Assembly: GCA_037178625.1 (NCBI GenBank)
Contig: CM074141.1
Coordinates: 1,612,001-1,676,000, forward strand
Source: Skeletonema tropicum
Taxonomy: Eukaryota > Bacillariophyta > Thalassiosirophyceae > Thalassiosirales > Thalassiosiraceae
Reading direction: 5' to 3'
Length of the DNA: 64,000 nt
In this document: one piece after another, positions 51,904-60,900 of the stretch
Position numbering within the stretch: the stretch's first letter is position 1
Layout of the letters: every line of letters begins with the position of its first letter
Translations under genes and position numbers: made by a program
The notes under the pieces: generated by a model
What the model was told of the DNA's origin: nothing
Seen by the model: the letters and a program-made list of their open reading frames with translations, nothing else
Databases searched by the model: none

Positions 51904-52971
51904 TAAGACTACGAAGCTGGATGAGAAATAATGGTGGAAGATTTAACTACCGATTTGGTGTGGTAGAAAAGGATGGTGTACGTGGCATCCAAGCATTTAG
52001 TGATATCGAAGAGGGAAGTGAACTCCTATTCTGTCCATGGCATGTAGTAATTGGAAGCTCTAGTTTACAAAGTCAAATGAAATCTAGTGATGGGATGTGT
52101 AGCGTTGTAGACGAAATGGCGAAAGAGATACGGTTGGGTAAGGATAGTCTATGGTACCCCTACTTAGAATATATTGGAGGACAGCGGCTGCCCTCGGGTT
52201 TTATCAGTGAAGTCCTGCTAGAATTGCAGGGATCGTTAACAAGTCGAGATGCTACTAGACATTTACGATGGTTTGATCAACGATTGGCGACCTTGTGTTA
52301 CAGCAAAACAATCTCTCGTTGCGTTTATATCAAGAGCTAGTGAAGTTGGTATGATTCCGATTTTTACGACTTATTCAATCATCACAACGGGAAGAGGAAT
52401 GCTAAGTTAACACTGACTGAAGAAGGCGTACAACTTATTGTTGTTGGCGATGGCATATCCAGCGGAGACGAAATTTATCTCTCCTACGGACTCAAAACAG
52501 CTTCAACCCCATGTATCGTGATTATGGTTTTGTTGAGGAGTGGCCAACAGCATGGAACTTTCAAACAGGGGATTGAAATAACTTTGCTTTTCTGCAATTT
52601 CCCAACGATGTGGTGGCAATCAATCCATCTTCAGATCTACTCAGAGGGCTGTGTGGCAATCAGATATATAGCTGGAAGAGTATCAATTACTTGCCAAAAC
52701 ACACACTTAATCAATATCAAATGCAGATTTAGAGACTTTTATAGCTGCTGTCGAGAATGAGCATTTTCCAACAACAGTTGAAGAGGATGAGATTACTTTA
52801 GCTGTGTAACTTGAGCAGGAGGGAGGAGGGAGTGTCAATGACTCTAGCGATGATATCTCGGACAGATTTTCCGCTGTTGGATATCGTAGGGCACACAAAA
52901 AGGCTCTTGCATCTGCCAAGTTCATGAAGTCATATCATTATATATGTAACAGAAATTTTTACTTTGACTAG
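51904..52971 (+). pseudogene. SET-domain gene (SETD3/LSMT type) with stops and frameshifts
   Basis: The first frame reads WMRNNGGRFNYRFGVVEKDG, then FSDIEEGSELLFCPWHVVIG, typical of the N-terminal SET segment. It shifts near 52330. A second frame carries SDFYDLFNHHNGKRNAKLTL (NHxN motif) and DGISSGDEIYLSYGLKTAS. A third continues MYRDYGFVEEWPTAWNFQTG and is interrupted by TGA. The C-terminal substrate-binding region is still visible (FIAAVENEHFPTTVEEDEIT; YRRAHKKALASAKFMKSYHY) with a TAA inside. It resembles the two intact SET genes in the window in organisation but is not a close copy. Confidence 0.65.
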
Positions 52972-53068
52972 TGCTGTTTTCTCCTCTAATCCTCAATTAA
53001 GAAAAAACAAGTGGATCGAAATATAACCGGCCTGTAGAAGTCACACATCATAAGAAGCAGAAGTAGTA

Positions 53069-53794
53069 TCAGACGTCTACTATTTCTTTGCAGATGATGG
53101 TCACCTCTCCAAGAACACTACTTCCTTCTACTCTTTTCGTAGCAGCGCTAGAACCACGCTGATTGGTTAGTGTTTGCATCTCAAATTCTGATCCAAATTC
53201 AGTAGATTTCTCTTGCGAATTGCGATCTGCCTCGTGCCTCTTGCATACTCCTCCTTTCTGAGCTTGATTAGTGCATCCTTCACTGCTGCATCGCTTCCGC
53301 TGTGCTCCATGCTTGATACACACTCCTCCTTTCAAAGCATTATTTGTGCATCCTTCACTTTTGCATCGTTTGACCTTTGCTCCATGCCTAATGCACACTT
53401 CTCCTTTCTGAGCTTGATTAGTGCATCCTTGACTGCTGCATCGTTTGACCTTTGCCCCATGCTTCCTGCACTTTCCTCCGTTGACGACACGATTTGTGCA
53501 TCCATCAGCAGTGCATTCATATCTTTTCCTCTTTTTGGCTTTATTCTTCGGTGGATCTTTCTCCAATGATGATCCACGTTTTCTTTTCGAAGCTCCTTTG
53601 CGTTGTGAACAAGGCAACGATGATTCTTTGGACTTGTTTTTGACAGAAGTTCGATCAAGGGCTGATGATTTTGGAGCAGGCAAGGTTGATGTCTTCTCGC
53701 TCTCTGCAGCTGCTGCCGTTGCCTCCGCCTTCCTCAGCTGAACCTCCCTGTAAATCAAGGCACCCACGTCGTCGTCCTCAACAGCACTCACCAT
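53069..53794 (-). CDS. CCCH-repeat protein, family member C (4 repeats, intact tail)
   Basis: The 241-residue protein starts at the ATG at 53794 with MVSAVEDDDVGALIYREVQL, the family N-terminus. A basic linker (QRKGASKRKRGSSLEKDPPK) that is nearly the same as in member D follows. Then come four C-x4-C-x9-C-x2-H repeats, the first of a distinct type (YECTADGCTNRVVNGGKCRK). This member keeps the family tail, RNSQEKSTEFGSEFEMQTL to LGEVTIICKEIVDV, which in member B lies after a premature stop. It is thus the only member here whose full open frame looks intact. In the last repeat, HG is replaced by HE, at the border to the tail. Zinc binding is inferred from the Cys/His spacing. Confidence 0.8.
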   Translation of the reverse strand: MVSAVEDDDVGALIYREVQLRKAEATAAAAESEKTSTLPAPKSSALDRTSVKNKSKESSLPCSQRKGASKRKRGSSLEKDPPKNKAKKRKRYECTADGCTNRVVNGGKCRKHGAKVKRCSSQGCTNQAQKGEVCIRHGAKVKRCKSEGCTNNALKGGVCIKHGAQRKRCSSEGCTNQAQKGGVCKRHEADRNSQEKSTEFGSEFEMQTLTNQRGSSAATKRVEGSSVLGEVTIICKEIVDV

Positions 53795-54211
53795 CTTCAG
53801 CGAATTTATTGCTTCTCTTGGTGGTGGGTAGGTGGTGGTTCTCTTAAAGTATGTAATCTTCGTCGACGCTCGACGCTCTACAATACTGTATCTGGTTTTT
53901 GATTTCGACAGCTGGCATGATGCTTTTTTTCTGCAGAGCTGAGAGCGAGGTGTGTGTCTTACTTATTTTTGTAGAAAAAGCACCGAGGAAGTCTTGAAAT
54001 GAGATTTTGCAAATACTGGTTGACGTTTGCTCGAAAACCACGACTAGCTGAGTACCACTGATTCAGAGTACTCAACCCGGATTTGCAACCCAAGTAGCAA
54101 AAGCTACAGAGGAATTCGTAGCGTGAATACAATAAAAATATATCCGGTCAGGATAAGGAGCGTGTACTTATGTCGGTCTTAATTGTGGTATATATTTTAT
54201 GGTCATTTTGC

Positions 54212-54388
54212 CGAACCGGATTCTCAGGCCCGCGGGCCTGAGGGCAAATCCAGGCCCACGACACAGTTATTGACACATACACGTCCCTTTATGTGTACTA
54301 AATTACAGAAGAAGAAGTACAGTCAAAGAAAGAGCCCACGTACATCAGAGAGTTGGCCCATGTGAAGCGGGCCTGAGAATCCGGTTCG
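54212..54388. mobile_element. 177-bp MITE with 22-bp perfect inverted termini
   Basis: The left terminus 54212-54233 (CGAACCGGATTCTCAGGCCC...) is mirrored exactly at 54367-54388. The left end also carries a 20-bp perfect palindrome (CTCAGGCCCG/CGGGCCTGAG, 54223-54242). No coding frame. Confidence 0.8.
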
Positions 54389-54459
54389 ACTCAATTGCAT
54401 TGTAATCAAGAGTTTTGCATGGGCTGGGGTTGCATACTTTGATTGACATACGACAAAAT

Positions 54460-55425
54460 TTATTCATCCTTCACTGCTGTATAGTTTGGCATTTGCACCA
54501 TGCTTAACGCATACTCCTCTCCTTTTAGCGTGATTTGTGCACCCTTCGCTACTGCATAGTTTGACCTTGCTCCATGCCTGACGCAAACTCCTCCTTTCTG
54601 AGGCAGCTTAGTACATCCTAGACTGCTGCATAGTTTGCGTGCAACCTTTGCACCATGCCTCACGCACACTCCTCCTTTCTGAGCATGATTAGTGCATCCT
54701 TCACTGCTGCATAGTTTGACCTTTCTCTTTGCACCATGCTTCATGCACACTCCTCCACTCTGGGCATAATTTGTACAACCTTCACTGCTACATCTTTTGT
54801 TCTTCGCACCATGTCTCATGCATACTCCTCCTTTCTGAGCTTGATTCGTGCATCCTTCACTGCTGCATTGTTTGACCTTTGCTCCATGCCTGATGCATAT
54901 TCCTCCTTTCTGGGCAAGATTTGTACATCCTACACTGCTACATTGTCTTCTAACCTTTTTCTTTGCTCCATGCCCGATGCACACTCCTCCTTTCTGGGCC
55001 AACTTTGTACAACCTTCACTGCTGCATCGTTTTACCTTTGCCCCGTGCTTAATACACACTCCTGCTCTCGCGACATGATTTTTGCATCCATCAGCAGTGC
55101 ATTCATATCTTTTCCTCTTTTTGGCTGCCTTTTTCTTGGGTGGGTCTTTCTCCAATGAAGGCTCTCGTTTCCTTTTCGAAGCTCCTTTGCGTTGTGAAGT
55201 AGGCAATGGCGATTCTTTGGCCCCAGGTGGAGTCTTCCACTTCCGGGTTGAAGTTCGACGATGGGTTATAGCTGCTGATGTCTTCTTGCTTTCGGCAGCT
55301 GCGGCCGCCGCCTCAGCCTTTCTCAGCTGGACCTCCCTGTAGATCAAGGCTCCCACATCATCGTCCTCATCAGCACTATCATTTGCTCTCATCGTCTTCT
55401 TCGATTGCTTCTGCTTCGTTGACAT
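54460..55425 (-). CDS. CCCH-repeat protein, family member D (7 in-frame repeats, frameshifted end)
   Basis: The 321-residue frame starts at the ATG at 55425 (MSTKQKQSKKTMRANDSADE, then DDDVGALIYREVQLRKAEAA). The basic linker is shared with member C. Seven C-x4-C-x9-C-x2-H repeats follow, the first of the YECTADGC type. Near 54567 one base is missing compared with other repeats (GCAAGGTC for GCAAAGGTC). The frame therefore runs out as SNYAVAKGAQITLKGEEYAL. In the proper frame an eighth unit (LCSSEGCTNHAKRRGVCVKH) and the start of a ninth are still visible before a TGA. The family tail is absent. Member C lies 700 bp away in the same orientation, so the pair probably arose by tandem duplication. 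Confidence 0.75.
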   Translation of the reverse strand: MSTKQKQSKKTMRANDSADEDDDVGALIYREVQLRKAEAAAAAAESKKTSAAITHRRTSTRKWKTPPGAKESPLPTSQRKGASKRKREPSLEKDPPKKKAAKKRKRYECTADGCKNHVARAGVCIKHGAKVKRCSSEGCTKLAQKGGVCIGHGAKKKVRRQCSSVGCTNLAQKGGICIRHGAKVKQCSSEGCTNQAQKGGVCMRHGAKNKRCSSEGCTNYAQSGGVCMKHGAKRKVKLCSSEGCTNHAQKGGVCVRHGAKVARKLCSSLGCTKLPQKGGVCVRHGARSNYAVAKGAQITLKGEEYALSMVQMPNYTAVKDE

Positions 55426-55553
55426 AGTGTTTCATTTTAGATCATTCATGCTCATGCAGCACTGTGAACGGAAAAGCTAGCTTTAGATACTTCTCACTAC
55501 AATAGCAAGAGCGTTGAAGCGTTTTGTGTTTTGTTCCATCCGAAGGAGGTGGT

Positions 55554-55917
55554 ATATCCCAACCATTTTGAATTGAAACTGTACCTCAGTACAGTTTTCG
55601 TGTTGGGCCCAGTACCCGTAGGCATTGAAAACTGTACTTCGGTACAGTTTTCAAACTCAACTTTGTTAGCGGGCAAAGCTAGGCAGCTCCTAACGGCATT
55701 TTTTCAAAAAACCTTTAGCCCTTGTACGCAATAATAAGACCTATAGGCCACATGACGTGTAATGCTTTATTCACACAAATATCACGAGGCCTACTGCCTT
55801 TTTTGAAAACTGTACCGAGGTATATACAGTTTTGCCCTTCACGCTTCACGTAGAAACATACCAGAGGTCTACGCAAAACTGTACTGAGGTACAGTTTTCA
55901 AAAAATGGTTGGGATAT
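55554..55917. mobile_element. Palindrome-rich non-autonomous element E2
   Basis: The 364-bp element has the same perfect 16-bp termini as E1 (ATATCCCAACCATTTT at 55554-55569 and inverted at 55902-55917), and the same internal scaffold (TGTTGGGCCCAGTACCCGTA; GTTAGCGGGCAAAGCTAGGC; AGCCCTTGTACGCAATAATA). Its four palindromes have arms AAAACTGTAC and GTACAGTTTT at 55575-55598, 55625-55654, ~55806-55833 (with a TATA insertion) and 55875-55898. The second is a 13-bp perfect stem around TTCG. It lies just upstream of CCCH-repeat member D. No coding frame and no obvious target duplication. Confidence 0.75.
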
Positions 55918-56100
55918 CTTCTTGTGGAAGTGCAAGAAAAAAGTGGATCGAAGAAAATCGAGAAGAAAGTGCTCGAGAAAGTAGGCTAACCTGCTCGCTT
56001 TTTAAGATGTCTTCTCATTTTTCCTTCTCTGTTTCAACCAGTTTCATTACTCCTATCTCATTAGTTACGCTTTACGCTCATCGAAAATCGAAAATGAAAT

Positions 56101-57751
56101 GGGTTCCCTCCTGGCCAAAACCACTAATTAGTGGTCATACGTAGGGGGTAGTTAGAGGACATTCTAACACCTCCCAAACCCTAACATTCAAGGAATACAC
56201 CACCAAAGACCTCTACAACAGAGTCCAAGCCCAAAAATCCGCAATGAAAACGCCCAAATAGAAGTAGAGATAGCTATATACACACCATAAAATCGCTATT
56301 TTAGTGACCACTAATTAGTGGTCGAGAATTATGTGTTGTTGTGTAATTGTTTATGCTTCCCCCAACAAACAGTGCACATGGGAACCTTCTTATGATATGT
56401 GGAGTAGGTTTTGACCTCTATGCGGCATGTGGCACGCCTATCCTTGATGTACTGTGTGCCAACCTTCTGCCGACATTTTGTAAAATCTGGCTTGAATTCA
56501 AGCACGGGCTTGACCGTCTAGCTCGCCTGTTGGGGCGAATAGGAGAGCAGGAAGCTTTCCTGCACTGCATATGATGTTGTTCTAACATTTACTTGGCTGA
56601 TTGACGACGAAAATCACGTTGGGGTGGAGAATTCTCAACTCTAGTATGCGATATCTTGACACGAGAAGGGCGCAAATTAACGCAAATTCTGCTGAAATGA
56701 GGTGTAGGCGCAGGTTTAGCGGAGATAACAGCCAATCAAAGGATATCGTCGTGTACATTAATGTCGTTGTGGTCGCTGTGCAAGAGATCACCATCGGATT
56801 TGCATTACTTATTGGCCAAACATACATCATAGAGTGGTGATTTGGTGCTGATGGATGCCAATTTTTTTTTGGAAAAAATGCGCTACACCACAACCTGGCA
56901 TCACCTGCAGCCGCCCTGTCATTAATTTGGACCATTCCACCAACAATATTCCTATAATTAATATCATATGATGCTGTCTTTGTTTTTATTCCATTTAAAG
57001 CGGTTGATTTGTCGAATAATTATTGAATATTGCCATTATATTTGTGTCGATAAATCGTCATCATCGCATCCCCGTCGCTTCAATTCATGTGAGATGCTAA
57101 CCAAAACGAACTCTCTTGGGTAGATGGGCCGCTTTCCATGTCCCCATCTGTAGATAGGTTGGCCGCTTTGGGTAGGGATCGTTGTTTTCGAGTAGAATAC
57201 CGTCGTATGTCGACTGCAAATAACTTTGCATGGTGGTTGGGACATCATCCGGTTGCCGGTGAAGTTTGTGCATGATTGTTGTAGGATCCAGGCCATCTCG
57301 ATGCTCTTCTTCGACCACCTGGTTAGCCACTCATATTGTGACTGTTGTGGTATGCTTTCTGATGGGTAAAAGCATCTACTAAATGCAGATACGACGGCTC
57401 GTATGCTGGGCCTCTTTCGCCATGGTGATGGTGTGATGAAATGTGAGTTCTACGGGTGGCAACATTTTTGATATCAATTCCTACGTACCCCCAAGTTGAA
57501 GTTGCAAAACTTCCGAAAAAAACTCGTCGGCTGTTCGCCAAATTTGTCAGTAGGCTAGTGTTTGAACGTTAATAGGTTGGGCCCTCTCCAGGGAACACGT
57601 GAGATAATAGGTGTACGCCTTGTCAAGACATTGAAGAGGGTGCCACCTGAATTTGATAACGTTTGAGTGATTATAAGGGGGTCGTAGGAGATCGTAAACT
57701 GACTACTAATTAGTGGTTTTTCCGCTAATTAGTGGCCCCAGGAGGGAACCC
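56101..57751. mobile_element. 1.65-kb element with inverted GGGTTCCCTCCTGG termini
   Basis: GGGTTCCCTCCTGG (56101-56114) is exactly mirrored at 57738-57751. Each terminus is followed inward by the palindrome CCACTAATTAGTGG or a near copy (56121-56134; 57704-57716 and 57723-57735); another exact copy lies at 56308-56321. Inside, minus-strand frames at 57323-57541 (FFGSFATSTWGYVGIDIKNV) and 57097-57330 (YLQSTYDGILLENNDPYPKR) look weakly coding. No transposase motif was recognised. Confidence 0.6.
57097..57541 (-). CDS. Possible broken gene inside the 1.65-kb element
   Basis: Two overlapping minus-strand frames could form one protein. The first reads VATRRTHISSHHHHGERGPA and YEPSYLHLVDAFTHQKAYHN. 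The second reads EEEHRDGLDPTTIMHKLHRQ and PDDVPTTMQSYLQSTYDGIL, ending KAAHLPKRVRFG. They overlap only at their ends and need a one-base change or intron near 57325. No domain was recognised. It may be an element protein or captured host sequence. Confidence 0.25.
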
Positions 57752-57953
57752 AGAAAAGGTTTTCACCATGCCATGACGGACAGCATAGTAGTACCATTGT
57801 AGCTTTTCGTATTTGCTCTTCTTCGCCCCAAGCCCATTCAATCCTCCTCTCATAATAATCATCAGGAAGGAAAAAGCGTTTTCTTCTCTGCATTGTTGTT
57901 ATTGTTATTGACGTATCATACGCTGAGAGAGTCGGAAAAAGTGAAAAGATTAC

Positions 57954-60900
57954 ATGATGTCATCGGTCGACAACGACGGCTCCAATGAGCAGTCAGCGAC
58001 ACCAACCATACCAGCAATGCAGCAACAACACTCAACAGGCAGAAGACCATCGCAACAATCCACAGCAATGCTACTAAAGGACAATTTTCAATTTTATCAG
58101 ACATGGTCTCCCAATTCATTAGAAGCAATCGATTCTGACTACAGAAGCGTAGATGATGACAGCGGTAACAATACTACATCATCATATCCAATTGTTGTGG
58201 CACCACCCAACTATGGCCCATTGCAACAACCGCAGCCGCTGAGTCCCCGGCAGAGACGATACAATAACCAAGCTTTAGAACAGGCGAAGAAAAAGAATGG
58301 TACAGGTAAAGAGGAAAGAACGAACTTAATGTGGGACAATCATGATGGCAACGAGACAGAGAGAAATGGAATGACAACCTCTGCACCACCAGTGTTAAAT
58401 ACACCACAACGTCTGAAACAATCTCTTAATTCTCTGTTAACTACACCCACGCTAGATCCTCTATTTGACGACGACGACGTAGAGGGGCACAAACTGTTAT
58501 TACACAACGAAGATAGTACAAGTTATGATGATAATTTGAAACCACGTGAATACTATCACTCGGATGATGCAATAACATCATGGATATGGAATCCTGAACA
58601 ACCTGATTCTTCAAAACGAGCAGAGTGTAATTTAAGTAGAACCCTTGAACAAGGACGGGCAGTTCATGCAACAGAACCACTGCTGGGGGTGGTTTCGAGC
58701 AGTGCTATCGATGCGGATCGTAGTTCCAAATCATGGCCGGTGAATACAAACTTGAATTTACTACACAAGTCCATTGATATAACAGTGAAACTCAATGATG
58801 TTGATCCTTTGATTGATGGCAGTGGCAAAACAGAGCAATCGTCTTCTACTACAAACTCGTACAAACTTTATCAGGCACGTCATCCATCTTTAGCACCACT
58901 CATCTACGCTGAGAACTTGTCGAATGGTGCAGATGATGCACAATCCATCCTGTCTATTTTTGATATAACACCAACTCATCATCAATCACTGCGGGAGTTG
59001 CTGCGAACAGATGACTTCTTATCCAAGCCTCTGTTTCCTAACGTTGAGGGGCATGAACTTGAATGTATAGATGACAATAACAATATCCATCATCAGCTCA
59101 AACGGAGGAAGCCACTGTCTTGGATAAATCCTGTGGATAGCGCTTCGGATGCATCGTTGTGCCAATGTCAAAATATAGATAATGATTGGAGCGTACAAGA
59201 GAAGATTCAACAAATGGCACAAATTCCTTCACCACCATCAAAGAAGGGTAGTGATAAGAAGTCGGAGCAGGTTTCATCTCCATCGAGATCCAATTTTGGA
59301 GATTTACGGAAATGGCCATTGCGTGAGCGCAGATTAAAACGGTATCGAGTGGGAGCAGCTTATAGAGCAGATGTTGTTGATCTTAGGATTCGTTTCTTGG
59401 CACTACAGCTGTTTCATGTGGTCGACTTTTGTCATACCAGAGGAATCACTCTTGGAGATCAACTCTCTCCAGATAGAATCTTCGTTCAAGATGATGGTTG
59501 GATACGGATAGTGCCCCCGGTTGCATGGAAAGAGATGTTTACGCTACAAACGAATGAAGGGGGTGCATTTGAGTTTCGACAATCTCCGCTAATGTCGAAT
59601 AATGACAGTCCGAGAAAAGATTGGCGAACCATTTTTCACAGGCAGCGTGGAGGGCCATTGGATGCTGCTAATGCTTCTGCAGAAGGTTACAAAATCATTC
59701 CTTACATCGGATACGGTGATACTCCAACGCAGCAGTGGCAGAAGGGCCTGCTGACAAATCTTGCATATTTGATGATGTTGAATGCTGCTGCTGGGAGAAC
59801 AGTCGGAAGCCAGCACAATCCTCCAATGCTGCCCTGGGTATCTAACTTTGCGGGTGAAATAGACATACGCTCGGATATTGGCAATTTGATTTTGGAGAAG
59901 AGTCCTTATTGGCGAGACTTATCAAAATCCAAGTTTCGCCTGACGAAGGGAGACGATCAACTCGATCATACCTATCAGAATCTCAGACATCATGTGCCTG
60001 AAACACTGTCAGAAATTACATACACGGTGTACATGGCCAGAGTGTTACCCATCTATCAATTGCGCTCGACAATCCGAGATGAGTTCATTGCCGAGCATTA
60101 TCCGGATAGCATGCAGAAATTGTACGAATGGAGTCCCGATGAAGCTACCATTGAATTCTTTGTTCCGACGGAGCCATGCCCATTCAAGTCGTTGCACAAT
60201 GAGATGAATGATTTATCCATGCCAAAATGGTGTGAAAATACAGCAGATTTTATCAATTATCATCGAACTCTGTTGGAAAGTGAGCATGTGAGCAAACATC
60301 TTCACTTGTGGATAGATCTCACCTTTGGGGAAGCGCTAACGGGTGATAGAGCAGTAACAGAAAAGAACGTTCCGTTATATTACTCAAGAAAATTGAATGA
60401 TCATCATCTCTGCCAGGGTGATTGCCATTCTGTACTCTCGGGGGCATGTGAGGAGAAAGAATTGCGCTTGGAATCATCAAGCATGAAGTCACTTTTTGTT
60501 CAGCTCTTTTCTCAAGCGTCATCCCAAAAAGCATTCAGTGTTGAGGAACGCCATTAGAACCAAAATATCCACAGCTGTCAATAGGGAGAAAGAATTGGTC
60601 GACGACGAAAGATATGATGACAAGAGAAGTGGATATGATTTCAATGAGAGAAGAAAACGAGACGTTTCAATGATCGGGGTATTGTTGAATGACTGCTACA
60701 ATGCAGGGCGAATTATTCCTTCCCCAGATGTTCAATCTGCAATTACCGACCTTCTCTGTGGAAGTCTGGATTTACATCATTCATTGAAGGAGGGCAAACG
60801 ACGCCATTTACCCTCTACAAAGATGTTCCCGTTTCCAAATCATCTCAGAGCCGCATACAACATTTTATCCAGAGCTCAGAATGTCTCATTCCGAAGACTA

